DNA of 64,000 nt from the NCBI RefSeq assembly GCF_008831285.2, contig NC_045147.1:5000334-5064333 (forward strand), read 5' to 3'. The translations under genes were made by a program, and so were the position numbers. How positions within the stretch are numbered: position 1 is the stretch's first letter; every line of letters begins with the position of its first letter. The notes under the pieces were generated by a model, which was not told where the DNA came from, made no database searches, and worked only from the letters and a program-made list of their open reading frames with translations. Positions 1-12,384 of this stretch are shown here, piece after piece. This stretch comes from Nymphaea colorata (lineage: Eukaryota; Streptophyta; Magnoliopsida; Nymphaeales; Nymphaeaceae).

Positions 1-787
1 AGAGAGCAGTTTGATCTCCGTCGCCTTTCAAGAAAAAAGCACTCCAGGACAGGACAAGAACAGGTGTCCCCTTCGACAGAGAAAAAGTAAGATGCAGCAA
101 GCCTATAGTCGTCGGTGGTAGACATACTTGGTCCCATTGACTAACCTGTCAGTCGCCGGTGCATTATGGATGCACCACTGACCACACTCCAAGACTCGCG
201 CCGCCTTTGAACACTGCGGCCCCTAGGAAGCCTACTGTTGGAAATCGGGACACCTCAATATCAATCAATAGTTCAGGACGTCCAATCTTTCTTTCGCAGT
301 CTGAGAAACAGCCGAATCTACAATGCATGATCAGAATCCGGGATGGGTACAAAGATCCGCGGAGTGATCGAATTTCCAATACCAAATCCTCTTCCCATAA
401 CAAAACGAAATAAGTGAACCAAAGTACAAAGAAATTAAATCTTTATCAATTTTATTGTAAACTTGATCACTTCAGTAGTAGCAATTCTATCTCCCGAGTT
501 TAAAAATAACTTTACACTATGCAATAGCAGCCTCTGTATGGGCTTCAAAACAAAAAGGAAAAAAATTACCTGAACATCGACCGAAAGAAAAAAAAAATAA
601 AACTTCGTATACTGACTCGCATTTGATTTATTACCTCAACAAATTTTGTAGTAGACCAGCTTGTAGGCACAATCTCACAGTATAAACTCCACTTCCTCCT
701 CCTTACTCCCACAAGTAATTGTCTTCCTCTCAACTTTCTGTAGATTTATGTACAGGATTGATTGTCTGCAGACCAACTCACCATGTC
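1..787. other. 3' flank of the TBL gene; no other gene seen
   Basis: No convincing coding region is visible. The short open frames at 159-413 overlap on both strands and have no recognisable motif. The part next to position 788 is the likely 3' untranslated region of the minus-strand TBL gene. A TTTATT at about 627-632, which reads AATAAA on the minus strand, is a candidate polyadenylation signal some 155 bases after the stop codon. That assignment is inferred from motif and distance only. Confidence 0.5.
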
Positions 788-3739
788 TTATTTGCCCATC
801 ATTACTAGTTTGGCATAGAGGAGCTCATTCCACGTTTCAGGAAGCCCAGGCAGACACCAGTGACTACAATCTTGGAATCTCTCCGGCGCTCTCCTCTCCT
901 CATCGGTCAGGTTTGGCTTACTGTAGATGGAAGGGTGCGCATCCTTCCTGTAATCAGTCATTCTGGTGATGTTCAAGTATGAGATTGGTGTCTTCATCCC
1001 ATTGAGCACAGATTCTAGCACTTTCATTTTAGGTGGGTATGAAGAGAGATAAGCGTCCTTTGTAATGGGTTCTGTTTCATTATCACACTGGCCACCAGAA
1101 TTCCATTGCCCACCACTGGGAAAGAGGAAGCGAATAGAATTGTTATAAACTCAAAAATATCAAGCAAAAAGAAACTCAAAATTGCAGAACTAAATGGAAA
1201 CATGTGTGTGAACTATGATTACCTGAAGTGTGAAGATGAATACCCCCTGAAGAAAACAAGTGTCTTCTTTGGGTCCACATTTGCATCCACCCACTTAGCC
1301 CAAGTCTTCAAAGCCTTCCTGTAAGCCTCATGAACATCCAGGTCGCTGTAAACATGGTTTCCTTCCTGGTAGTAATCCTTCCTGCCATATTCCCCATGTG
1401 CAAGAACCAATAGTTAGCAACAGAAACATAAAAGTATAAAACGAATTTCTTGACATCTTTAAGAATCTGTGCATCTTTCACGAATGCAAAGTCCATCATT
1501 TTCCCTGCTCCTGTTGAAACTTGAAGGTTTTTCCCACACATAGAAGCGAAGCTGAACGCTAACACTGAACCTACTCATAGCGTGCTTGGTTCTTTAAAGA
1601 CCCAAATATTGTTTCCATATAGTCAACACTATAATTAGAACTTCTATTAAATTGATAGAATAATAAAAGAGACCCTCAACTATATGAATCAGAAGATGAA
1701 TTTGGAGTTCTATAGAGCATTTATATAGTTATTTACCCTTTCGATGTCTTCTCATGAGTCCACCAGTGACCAGTGTTGAACACCAAGATGTCAGCATTCT
1801 TATATTTCGATGAAGACTTCTCTATGAGGTCAAGCCTCAATGTCTCTTTGGTAGTCCCATTTGGTTCTGGAGTCTCCCATTCCTGAACTAAAAATGGTGA
1901 TCTGAAGAACTCCACAGAGCAACCATAGTCCTAAACAACCGCCAACAAAAAAGAGACCAAACAATGACGCATCAGAAAACTAACATCAAGGGAAGAAGAA
2001 AAAGAGTCTAACCAACCATGAAAAGAATTTCAGCAACAGCAAACGACGGCAAAAAGAAGAAGAATTATCCTTTCATTCAACATTTTATCACTTACAGGAA
2101 ATTTGATAGCATATGATCCTTCAGTTTTGAATTCCCGCCTGCCCGATACCTCGAACACCCTTTTTTTATCCTTGACATAGTTTCTTAGAGTACAAACCAA
2201 CGACTCCCACATGTTTCTGTTGAGCGAATCGCCAATAAAAACCAGGCGCTTCCCTCTCAATCTCTGCAACATATCTCCAGGATTCAATCTGCAGAAACCC
2301 ATCCAAGTTTCATAAAAATCAAGAGGAGCCAATTTGCAGTTTCCACACTTAGATTCAGAGTGAAGCAAAGTGAACAACAGTTAAAAGATCACACTCCACA
2401 TAAAAGAGAGAACTCAGTTTCTCATAGTGGCCTTTTACCTTGGGATGTTGCAGTTCTTAGGCTGCCACCTCCATTTTTCGTACTGCCGATCTGGCCGGCC
2501 GTTGAGGTAGCAATCGAAGGACTCGTCGATGAATGGACAAGATCCTGGAGGGTACAGAGGGTGAGAATCATCCTTCACCCATCTTCCGTCGAATATGTCG
2601 CATTCTGCCAAAGGTTGCGCCGGCATCCCGCTGCTTTTCTCAGTAGGTTTGCCGTTTCCGATCAGTTTTTCGACGAGATTCGCGGGGGCATTGCTTGGAT
2701 CCTTCTTCACCGGCGTCGCTGTCACGGGGGAGGAAGTGTTTGCTGGAACTGTAGTGTGTTTCGCTGGAGGCACTGCTGGAGGACTGGATTCCTTAACCTT
2801 GCCGTCAGAAACCGGTTTTTCCTCCACTGACTTGTTCCAGCTTCCCAGGGAACTTATGTTGGGTTGAAGGACAGCACCGGAAGTGACGATATTTGTAAGG
2901 TTTACACCCTTCTTCTCCTGCCTCACGACCGGGGGGCTCGAAACTTCCCCTTTTGTGGACGGACTACTGCCTCGGCCAGAAGCAAGCGAGACGTTTTGAG
3001 GCCCATTGCTTGGTGGTGGAGGCAGACGTAGATTATGATCCACTTGCAGCGTCTTGTTGCTGGAAACAGTGTTGTTCTTGACCGGATTTACAACCAAAGA
3101 GGCGGAATCCGCCGGTGACTTGGCCGGACGGTCGCCTTTCCCCGACGAAACCGAACTATTTCCTGCCCCATTACGAGTATCAGGAGATACAGAGCGATCT
3201 TTAACAGCCTGAATCGTCGTGTTGCCAGAACCATCACCCTTTCGCACCGGACTCACCACTGAAGGAAGAGGAGGTGGAGAGGCAGAAGGGTCCTTTCGAG
3301 TCTTGCTTGTCTTGTTGCTCGAAACATCACCATTTTTCACCTGAGGAGGAGGCTGCAGTGCGGAACCAGTGGAGGGAACCGAAACACTTCGACTAGGACT
3401 CGGGAAAGTTTCTTCCTTCTCCGGTGCATCAAGATTTGCAGATGAGGGATTTGAAACAGGGAATATGTAGGAAAATATAGAAGAGAAGGTCAAAGAATAG
3501 GAAGAAGAGGAGGATGTGGAAGAAGAAGAAATGGGAGGGTTCGTTCTGAAGGATAAGAAGTTAGAGAACCAGACGGAAGAGTTCACAGAAGGGCCAAGGG
3601 CGAGGAAGCCAGTACAGAGGATGAAAGCAACCATGAAGCCGTAAGCAAACACCATGGTTCTCCTGGTTTTGAGGAAAGAAGGGAAGCCCTTGGCGTCTAT
3701 GAGATGCTTCGGCGAGGGAGGCTTCTTTCCTCCTTCCAT
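788..3739 (-). CDS. TRICHOME BIREFRINGENCE-LIKE (TBL) / PMR5-type cell-wall polysaccharide O-acetyltransferase, five exons
   Basis: I read five minus-strand exons: 3739-2439, 2288-2096, 1930-1737, 1381-1223 and 1115-788. All four introns (150, 165, 355 and 107 bases) are GT-AG, the frame stays open through every junction, and the total is 2175 bases (724 residues plus stop). Residues 1-28 are short, basic and cytosolic, residues about 29-48 form one membrane anchor, and a long Ser/Pro/Val-rich linker runs to about residue 379. The PMR5N domain (about 380-434) starts CDIFDGRWV. The esterase-like domain carries GDS at about 453-455 and DCSH at about 698-701, the two signatures of the family. 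Known TBL proteins are Golgi type II membrane proteins that acetylate xylan, mannan or pectin. The long linker resembles the TBR/TBL1/TBL2 subgroup. I chose the ATG at 3739 because the open frame upstream of it is untypical and the anchor follows directly. Substrate cannot be told from sequence. Confidence 0.95.
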
Positions 3740-4040
3740 GGCGGAAGACGAAAGAAAGGCAAGGAACAAGAAAGACGAAGAAAAGGAAGAAGGGGGAGGA
3801 GCAGTCGGTAAGAAGGGCTCCCCCACGTTTAATACGCAGCACGGAAGCAGAAAGAGAAAAGGAGAGTGCAGAGGAGGAAGAAGGCACTCTGGTCTGGTGT
3901 GGTGTGAGTCCTTTTTACTGAAATGCCCTTCGCCGGAAGACGGAAACACACTCACCGGAAAATGTTCAGTTAAAAAAACCACCTTGCCTGTCTCGGGTTC
4001 GGAACAACCCGATGCCATACGCCTCACACGGACACGATGG
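3740..4040 (-). promoter_or_regulatory. 5' leader and proximal upstream region of the TBL gene
   Basis: Read on the minus strand, the 150 bases before the TBL start are rich in C and T with many TCTTCC-like runs, as is common in plant 5' leaders. The frame stays open upstream as far as 4027, but the extra 96 residues are low-complexity Ser/Phe/Pro/Leu and I take them as non-coding leader. No clear TATA box was found; the closest AT-rich stretch is at about 4060-4085. Confidence 0.4.
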
Positions 4041-4395
4041 TGACACGTTCACGTGGAAACTAACTTTTATTTATTTATTTAGTTATTGTGTCTCGTGGCG
4101 AAGCAGTAAAAAGTAAAAAAAAAAAAAAAAACAACAAAAAATCCATCATAAATTTTACCATGACGAGACACCGGTGAGCACAAAATCTATCTGGCAACTT
4201 CTCCGAAGTTTCTTTTATTTTTTCTTATCGTTAGGTTTCAGGCAGACGGTGGAGGGATATGGGCAGTGTTATGAGGCAACAAAGTGCGTCTTCACCTTCA
4301 TGGATGCTGCCAACTTTCGTCCAATTAAACCAATCTTTCTCATTACTTGTACCTTTCTTGAGTTATTGTTGCCACCCTTCTGTTAGTGAGAGTGA
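4041..4395. other. Intergenic, nothing recognised
   Basis: It contains an AT-rich stretch, a poly-A run near 4116-4132 and a 70-codon open frame without motifs. I see no gene or repeat that I can name. Confidence 0.5.
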
Positions 4396-4613
4396 GGGCA
4401 TTTGATCTACTGAGAATCATAGAATTTTAAAATATTCATTTTCTTTAAATTCAAATTATTAAAAAAAACTGAGTATTTTGTTTTCAGTACTAAAAAATTG
4501 AAACTTAAAAATTTGGTTCCACTCCAATTTAAAAATGAATTAAGCTTTTAGAATTTGCATTCTTGAATCAGAATTCCAAACCATCAAACATTTCCATAAA
4601 TTTCAAACACCCC
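4396..4613. mobile_element. Candidate MITE with GGG..TTTGA-type terminal inverted repeats
   Basis: The left end reads GGGCATTTGATCTA. The right end, reverse-complemented, reads GGGGTGTTTGAAATTTA, giving an imperfect terminal inverted repeat around an AT-rich core of about 220 bases. Similar GGGGTGTTTG ends are common in plant DNA-transposon derivatives. No clean target duplication was found, so class and exact ends are uncertain. Confidence 0.4.
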
Positions 4614-5719
4614 AAGGAGAATAAATAGTTGGGGTTTAAGCGAGGCATTCTACTCAAATTAAGATGGGTTGTTTCCCAATTAGTGGCAAGTTTTGGAAAA
4701 GTGAAAAGGAGATATTGTCAAATATTCTGAGAGAAAGGGAAAAGGAGAAAAAAAATTGGTTTAAAACCTAATGAATCGACCAACATAGCAGCTCTTTCCT
4801 TTTATTTCTCTCTCAAAAAGGAAAAAAGAAAGTCACTCTGAATCGAACATTCTTTTGCGGGATAAATCAACAAAAATGATGAAAGAAAATAAAAAAGATG
4901 CCGATCTGGTACTTGTTGGGCTTTGATCTTTATCGGCAGCGATTGAGAAGGGGACACCAATAAATAAATAAATGCGGGTGGATGGACGCGGCGCGGGAGG
5001 AAGAGAAGAAGCATTCTACTCTCTTCCGTTACTTTTTCAATTTTAACTCTTCCTCCCATCCACTTGTAAGGGGCATTTAAATATAGGAGACCAATTGATT
5101 TGAGAGTGTTTAGACTCTCCTCCTTTTTCCATCCTCCCAAACACGAGACTTTGATCATCAATTGATGATCCCCAAATCCCCATTTTCAGATAGTGATACT
5201 GTTTGTAACGTGGGTCTCACATAAAAGGGATTTAGAAATGATCGACGACCACCAAAAATACTTTTAGGAGTATTTGATCACTCTACTCTGGATTTGAAAT
5301 TCAATAATGATTTGATATAGATTTAATTTGACATGTTTTTATTGATGTGACAAATATTCATGACAAAATTCATAATTCACCAGATCTTAAGTGAGACGTA
5401 AAGATCTTTACTTTACTTATTTGTATGGAGAAAATGCAGGTTTGAAACTAATTCATGGTTCTCGGATCCCAAATCTGAAACTAAAACTATTAGGGGGGCA
5501 ACATTGGAGGTTCCATTAAAGTCAGGGCCCTTCTTGCCATCTCATTTATGAGGTTTAATCTTAATACTTTTGTTTATACAGTATTGAAATCCAATGTTTG
5601 TTTATTTCATGAGTCACATGTAAAAGGGATTCAACATCAGTCTTAGCTAGCAAGAAGTTAAGGGAAAGAGGAACCACAAAGTCACGGAACCGTCTCCCAT
5701 CAGACTTATTTGTATGGAG

Positions 5720-5754
<35 letters not shown>

Positions 5755-8339
5755 AAAGATGAAGGAATAATTGAGAGGAGCTTGAGGTCACGTGCCGGTG
5801 AACTGTGGAGAGGAGGGCCATCGAGGATCGGTACGCTGCGGTGCGCTCCTACCTTATGACTGTCGGTGGGGCTTTCTATATAATGAAGGTCCGAGGGGTC
5901 AACGGACATTCCGCACGGCCGTACCACAAAGTCACGGAACCGTCTCCTACCTGTTAAAACGCGGAGTCCAATTTCGTCCTTTCCTTCAAAAGAATTTTGA
6001 AGAAGAAGTTCTTTTTCTTTCCTCTTCTCTCTCACCTCCCCCTCCCCCTCCCATCTCGTTACCGTCATTCTAGGAGCATCCATTTTCGCTTTTTTTTTTT
6101 TTTAAATTTTTTCCCCAGGGGCCTTCTTTTCTTTAAAAATGTTTTTTCTGTATATTTCGTCCGCTTTTTACTCCCGGAATCTCGCCGGTAAAATAGGGAT
6201 GCTCCGGCGAGATTAAGCATGGTTTTAATTTGTTTAGGCTGTGGTAGCTGGGCTTGAATTAAGTGGCAGGTGTGTCTCCCTTGCCATATTCCATTTCCAA
6301 TGAATGGTCAGTGTGGATCAATTCAGTTTCCCCCATCGTGACGTGACAGACCCAAGTAAACTGCACGCTTCGGTTAATGGAGATGGAGATCCCACCTTTG
6401 TTGCTTTACTAACACTGCTCAATATCCAGTGGGAATGGTTTTAATAAAACTTTCAAGTTGCCGATTAAGAACAAAGTATTATTAAGCATCATGCTGTTTT
6501 TCTTTTGTTTATGATTGGATTGGATGTCCCAACGTAGACCCTCTCTCTCTCTGATGATGGCAAGTGAATTTGCGATCGGATTATAAACAAGAAGTGTTAA
6601 AAAAACATCTAACCTAACGATTTATATGGGAATCATCTTACCTGCTTTATGTTGCCTCCTAGCATTTTTGTCATTAATTCAATTTTTAGTAGCTTTTCAT
6701 TAATGATGTCAGTATATTCAATTGCTTAACCTAACGCAAAACATCTAAATTTGTAATACTTAAAACAAAAAAAAATTATTTGTGGAAAAGGGTTCAACCA
6801 TTGGGAGCTGGCGTGCACGGAAGCGTATTTGAAGTAGAAAGAAAATAATATAAGAACCCCTGCGTATAATGCTTGATTTTGAGCACTGAATGAGAAAAGA
6901 AATAAACATAATTATCATATAGCTATAGCGTTAAAGCGATTATTTGATGTCAGATTTGGTAGACGCCAAACTTTGATTAGTCTTATCTCTTTTATTCAAC
7001 AAAGTACCACGGTGTCATGTGTGGCATGAATGAAGAACTTGCATGGTAAATATGCAACACCAACTTCGTTAAATATTATAAGCACCCAAACTATTTGAAG
7101 GTCCTAATTTCAACCGTTATCATCGCAATTATAGCGAATAGCATTAGTCAAATTAAATTAAACTGATGCGACAGCGGGCAGCTGCAACACCCAACCGATT
7201 GGTTTTTTTTTTTCTTTTTGGAAAGAAAAGAGTACAACTGTTTTTGTGACTCTAATTGCAAGTCAATCAGTCGATTTATTGCAGAACAATTCGATTGCGA
7301 AAAAGATTTTTTATAACATTGGTCGCACTTATCCGATAACAAATTTTACAAATAAACACTTGGGAAGTATGTTCTAGAAAATCAACTAATGGTTTTTTAT
7401 TCGATAAATTTTATGAATTGACAGTTTATATAACTTAGGGTGATCAAGCGCCTCAGTGGTAAAAAGCCGCGTTCCCCTTTTAAATTCGTAATTATTTCAT
7501 TTAAAATTTAAATATGTAGATGTGAGTTAAATATACACTAGTTGTGAAAATTTGCTTTAATTTTCTGATTATCTAAATAAAATAGATATTTTCTCTTGCT
7601 CCTATAAATCTAAACATTAGGGGAATCAAACTACGCCAATGCACTTGCATTATGTGTTGTGGGGGAGATGATTAAAGGCTGTAAAATGTGGATTATTAAA
7701 AGAATTTTGGTCCCATTTAAGGGCTCAGCTGTCGGTGTCTCCCTTTTGTATAAAATGGAGTCGCTGTCTCCTCAATCACACTGTTCATTGGCTCAAGGTC
7801 ACGTACGATCTCAATGGACGGAACGATCCTTCTTAAGTATTTTTCTTTTCTTTATTTAATTCATGATTGCGTATCCGAATTTTCTACACGATAAAAAGAA
7901 ATTTTCTTTTACATGCTGCAACTGACCAATTAATTAATTAAATGGATTGAAGTTGACGAAACCGAATCCCTCCTACCTTGTCAAGTTAATTAACATAAAT
8001 ACATGAAAATTACCATTTTCTTAATTTTACGCTAAAATTAGTGTGCCGACACCACTGCTTCGTGACGTTCGTCAATTATAAACATAGTTGATGATATATG
8101 TAATAGGCGCTGCACTCGCATTCAAAAGTCAAATAAATTAATGACATTTACATTTAAATAAACGCCCACTTCGACGAGAAATTGAAAATGTTTCGATGCT
8201 TGAAATTATTTAAGGGATCGTCGAATTGAATTCCAAAATCTTGACGGCGTCACCCTACACGCAGCCCGCGACCTTACTTTGTTAGCTGGTCGGACGGCCC
8301 CTACTGTTCTTGAAATGTATCTTACAATACTTGTTGGAG
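4614..8339. other. Intergenic AT-rich DNA without a recognised gene
   Basis: There are only short open frames without domains. It holds a (GA)n tract near 5724-5750, a 25-base direct repeat (5673-5697 and 5923-5947), and scattered homopolymer runs. The tract at 5800-6090 is somewhat richer in GC but shows no recognisable exon. Confidence 0.5.
5673..5947. repeat. 25-base perfect direct repeat, copies 250 bases apart
   Basis: The string beginning ACCACAAAGTCACGGAACCG occurs at 5673-5697 and again at 5923-5947. The interval includes the (GA)n run. The shorter string TTATTTGTATGGAGAAA also occurs twice, near 5417 and 5705, so the surroundings contain more than one short duplication. Confidence 0.85.
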
Positions 8340-8509
8340 GAAGGACCTTTGAAAAATAGCCTCATATTCTGACATTGACGTGTTTGATAGGTGGGCATAT
8401 CAAACATGGGGGGTGAAGGAAGGACCTTTGAAAAATAGCCTCATATTCTGAGATTGACGTGTTTGATAGGCGGGCACATCAAACATGGGGACCGTGAAGG
8501 AAGGACCTT
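8340..8509. repeat. Tandem repeat, about 80-base unit, two copies plus a partial third
   Basis: Units start with GAAGGACCTTTGAAAAATAG at 8340 and 8419; a third start at 8500 is truncated after about ten bases. Copies differ at only a few positions. No coding frame runs through the units. Confidence 0.9.
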
Positions 8510-9735
8510 CACATTAGTTACCAATGAGGGGGGGATCAGATAAATCGTCTAATACACAAGTTAGCGCAGGAAACTTCGGCCTACAAGAAAAAAGGCATTA
8601 AGTATGAGTTCTCCTCATCATCAAACACGGCCAAAGCGTGCTTCTCAAAAAGCACAGAACTCTTAATAAAGGGTGAGATCTGATCAGAGAGATCGAGAGA
8701 AGAAGATTGAAAGGTTGATCTAAGATGTCTTGATTGCCGTACATTCGGATACTACGAAAGTGTACCTGAGATTTGAAGATCTGGAAGTCTTCTCTCATCT
8801 GAGATTATTGTGGATTTGTCAAATATGAAGACGGGAACTTTTCTTCTCCGATAAATCGGGGTTTGAGCAAGTCCAAGCAATTATGAAGACCGGACTTAGA
8901 AAGGGGAAAATCATAAGAGAACAGAACATGGGCAGCTATAGATTTGTGTCTATCTTTCAAAATTGTACCTAACACAACGACCGCTTTTAAATTAGTGGGA
9001 CATGCTTCGGGTGTCACATGTGGCTGAGAAATATAAACATAAAAATGCATAATAGTTGGCATGATTTTGAAATTCACAGATTTATTTTTTTTCATTATCA
9101 TAAATAAATTACCATAAAAACTATTTTTCTTTTCTTTTTTTTTTTGGGGGGGGACTGTCCTTGCTATAATATTAAATGGAAGTGAAAACTAATCAAGGAG
9201 TCAGAACGCCATGAGGTGGTGCGGACGAGGCGATCCGGTAAGGAGAAGAGTCGGTGTGGGATGGCAAAGCGGTGAGGGAAGACGCGTGAAGGAGAGTGGC
9301 CCCACTCTCTTTTCTTTTTTCTTGTTCACACCTCATGTACGACCGGGCCCTCCCGTCGGTGTGCACATGGGACCGCGATTCAAACACGAGGCGCCGGCGA
9401 CCTGACCACGCTCTAGAATCCGGGTCCGATAAATACGGACACGGTCCGATCGCGATCGAACAATAAAAGTTTCGGGAAAGACCTTCGCAGTGGTAGTTCA
9501 CGGTTGGAACAGTTCTACTGATGAGAATGACAAGCACTTTGCGCTTCAAGGCTAATCACATGGCTCATCCGCTGTAGAACAGCATGCACTTTAATTGTGC
9601 AAGATGGTGATTCTCCTCTAAATGTATTTCTAAGATAAATTTAGTAAGGCAAGAATAGAGAAAGTGCTATGGAGGCTGAGACAGTGGATACAAGTGATTT
9701 CCCACCAAACCATTTGTAGGTTTTGCCTTTCATGA
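8510..9735. other. Intergenic, nothing recognised
   Basis: A GC-richer patch at about 9200-9460 has open frames on both strands without domains. A T/G homopolymer junction lies near 9130-9155. I cannot assign a function. Confidence 0.45.
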
Positions 9736-10045
9736 TATGGCATCAGAGTCATATCCGCACAGAATGCTTTGCAGATTCCTACCATTTTTCAAGTAGTGTC
9801 TTTGGAGAAATCCAATAGAATTTGAATGAAACTACTTATTAATTGTTTTATATATATATATATATATATTTTTAAATTCTGGCGAAGCCTCTACGGTTGG
9901 TACTTCAACTGTTGTTGTTGGTTCTTCTAGTGTTGAATCTCTTTTTCACATCAGTTTGGTTGTTGCTATGGCGTCATCTGCGGCTTCATCGTCTTCTTCC
10001 AATCTAGGGACATCAAATGCAACGAAGGTAAGTTTATCGACATTT
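9736..10045 (+). mobile_element. Possible Ty1-copia leader remnant (primer-binding-site-like sequence)
   Basis: At about 9737 the sequence ATATGGCATCAGAGTC closely resembles the initiator-Met tRNA primer-binding site of plant LTR elements (TGGTATCAGAGC), preceded by ...TTTCA as at an LTR end. About 230 bases on, an ATG at 9969 opens a short Ser-rich frame. No LTR pair and no gag or pol domains were found, so this is a weak call. Confidence 0.3.
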
Positions 10046-11071
10046 CCTTTAGTCCTTTGATCAACAAGTTTGCAGCATTTTCTTTCTCCATAAGGCTTTT
10101 GATTCTCTAGCATGGCCCTTTTTGATGGTGGTGTTGCAACACATCAGATTTGGCGACAGACTGAGGCGTTGGAAAAAGGAGCTTGTAAGCAGGGTAAAGG
10201 TGATGGTTCAAATTAATGTGGAATGTGGTGAACGTTTCTACATGCAGCGTGTTGTTGCTAAGGGGTGTTCTCCATCTTCTATATACATATTTTTTAATCT
10301 TGCGACATATAGTCTTGCAATAATATTTGCATGGGTGGCAAGCTCGCGTTTCCTTTCTACTACATCTATTGGTCCTTCAAGTGCCACCTTGTTCAATATG
10401 CAAATAACCCTATTATTTTTTCCTAGCCGTCTATTCAACAAATGACTTGCTGCACTTTGCTCCTCTTGCAAGTATTTTTAGTGCCGCGGAAGAATTAAGA
10501 GGGGTAACTTTATCTATTTTTAATTGCCCAATCGCCAATCTACCGATGACAATTTTATTATTGCCTCTCGAGGGAGGGATGACAATTTTATGTGATTCTG
10601 CCAAGGCAAATATGTCTCCATTGCTGGCCGGCTTACTCTTCTTAAGCCCGTGTGAAAAGTTCATCCCCATTTGTTTTGGGGTAGTGAGGAAGTTCAGAAA
10701 TGGTTTCGTGCATCTTGGCACAATCGTATTGGAATGGTCTCACATGATCCTTATGAGCGTGATCTTCTTTTTATTTGGTTTGATATATATATTCGTTGAT
10801 AAAATCATTGGTGTTTTCATTCGAGAGCCTGCCTCTTTCGCTTTTGGTCGCAGATCTAGATAATGAGGAACAATGTACTTTTAAGAGGTGAAGCTTATGA
10901 CTTTCTGCCTTTCCCTTTTTACTTCTCAAGCTGAGGTTACTGCAATTGTAAAAGTCTTCTGGGTCCTGAACTTTTGAACAAGTTCATATTGCACTTTTCT
11001 GTTTGAGTTGTAAGGTTTGTGTGTCCGGATAATAGAGTCCTTTTAGCAAATGTTCTCTCTCTCTCACTCTC

Positions 11072-11074
<3 letters not shown>
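10046..11074. other. Unassigned region with open frames on both strands
   Basis: Overlapping open frames occur at 10122-10445 and 10447-10863 on the plus strand and at 10431-10721 on the minus strand. None has a motif I recognise, and the overlap argues that at most one is real. Probably decayed repeat DNA. Confidence 0.35.

Positions 11075-11152
<78 letters not shown>
11075..11152. repeat. (TA)n microsatellite, left border of a MITE
   Basis: About 39 uninterrupted TA units followed by a short GA run. It directly precedes the inverted repeat at 11166. Confidence 0.97.
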
Positions 11153-11155
<3 letters not shown>

Positions 11156-11165
11156 AGAGAGAGAA

Positions 11166-11533
11166 ATTGATAAAAACCAACACCTAGGTCATGGATAAAA
11201 ACCGGACCCTTTCATTTTGATTTGTAAAATGTTTTTGTTTTTGCAATCTAACCTTATGATCTTAAGAATTCGTTGATGCAAAACATATACTAAGTTGGCC
11301 ACTCATTAAACTTTAATTTTGTTTTTATAATAAGAAAAAATGAACAGCCCCTCTAGCATGATAACAAAAAATCAACATTGTTCGTTAAAGTAACATGAAT
11401 CAAATCATGTTTTATATCACAATACTCTTTATGAATATATTAAGAAGTTTACATTTTATTTAAAGTAATTTTTTAACAAAAAATCAATGGGTTAGGTTTT
11501 GATTCCTGACATAAATGTCTGGTTTTTATCAAT
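11166..11533. mobile_element. Micron-like MITE flanked by (TA)n on both sides
   Basis: The left end ATTGATAAAAACCA (11166-11179) is the perfect reverse complement of the right end at 11520-11533. The 368-base element is AT-rich and non-coding. It sits between the (TA)n tract at 11075-11152 and a second TA run at 11536-11557. MITEs placed in TA microsatellites are known from rice (Micron). The copy at 24.1 kb shares long stretches with it, which supports a family rather than a chance palindrome. Confidence 0.8.
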
Positions 11534-11947
11534 CACTATATATATATATATATATACACACACACTAATCATACATTAATCTATTTTACAAAGTTCTCAT
11601 GATTTTTGGGGCATGGCACGTTGAATGAGAATCGCTTTGAATATTGTCAAAAAGGAGCAAGGAGTCGGCCAATTCAGACAAGAAATCAAAGTTTGGTATA
11701 AGCTCCAATGAGCGGAGTAATCGACTATTGGTACAAATGTTTTTCCCTCACTTAGTCACTTGACCAAACAAAGTGGATGTCATGCATCCTCGATGGGGTA
11801 AATGGTAGGCTTAGCCCTTGGAAAACTACGGCACACTTTTCCCTTCTTCTTTCCTTTGTTTGGCCTTCTTTTTGCCAAGAACTATGGTCGTCGTTAAGCC
11901 TGAAGTGGAAAGATAACAAAGGAAATACAAGAATTAATCAACATGGA
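11534..11947. other. Flank of the gypsy insertion, no gene seen
   Basis: A short TA/CA microsatellite at 11536-11565 is followed by plain sequence up to the target duplication at 11948. No gene recognised. Confidence 0.5.
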
Positions 11948-11952
11948 CCTAC

Positions 11953-12368
11953 TATCACGGGCCGACTCTTTCGGACCGTGCGGCGTGGCAAACTCTCGTT
12001 AGTAAGCCGCAAGCCTTCGCCTTGTTCAAGTGAGCGCAGATCACTTGAACGATTTTTGAAAATAGAAGACACAAAATACACAAAGAGTGTTGAAAGAAAA
12101 CTCAAAATATATTCATTTAAACAGTTGAGTACATCACGAGGAAAAACAAGTAACCTTTTACACTTTACTTACAAAAGATGGCCGAAGCCGCCTACAGAAT
12201 TCCTATGCTGACCACCCAAAACAAGGAATTCCAATCTTACACTTGGAGCCGTTTTGGGAAGGTGCTCCGACACAAGTGAACATTCGAGCTTACACCAAGA
12301 CTCAACATAAATAAAGCAAATACAACAAAACAAAAATGACGGCTATACAGACATAACACATGGGAACA
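11953..12368 (-). repeat. 3' LTR of the chromovirus element
   Basis: Read on the minus strand it begins TGTTCCCATGTG and ends CCGTGATA. It aligns end to end with 16993-17406. The terminus ATA instead of the usual CA is shared by both copies and confirmed by the target duplication beside it. Confidence 0.95.
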
Positions 12369-12380
12369 TGCTCCCCCATT
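12369..12380 (-). other. Polypurine tract (plus-strand primer) of the chromovirus element
   Basis: On the minus strand AATGGGGGAGCA lies directly before the 3' LTR, the expected position and composition. Confidence 0.85.
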
Positions 12381-12384
12381 CAAA

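Noticed and set aside
3740-4027. 96-residue N-terminal extension of the TBL frame
   Set aside because: Low-complexity leader; the family starts shortly before the membrane anchor, as the ATG at 3739 does.
3561-4043. Open frames overlapping TBL exon 1 and leader (3561-3887 minus, 3654-4043 plus)
   Set aside because: They are shadows of the TBL coding frame and its CT-rich leader.
7440-7480. tRNA-like A-box sequence (GCGCCTCAGTGGTAAAAAGCC)
   Set aside because: No B box or cloverleaf follows; at most a decayed SINE fragment.
10122-10863. Two adjacent plus-strand frames looking like a membrane protein
   Set aside because: No domain, a third frame overlaps on the other strand, and the region has no splice-supported model.
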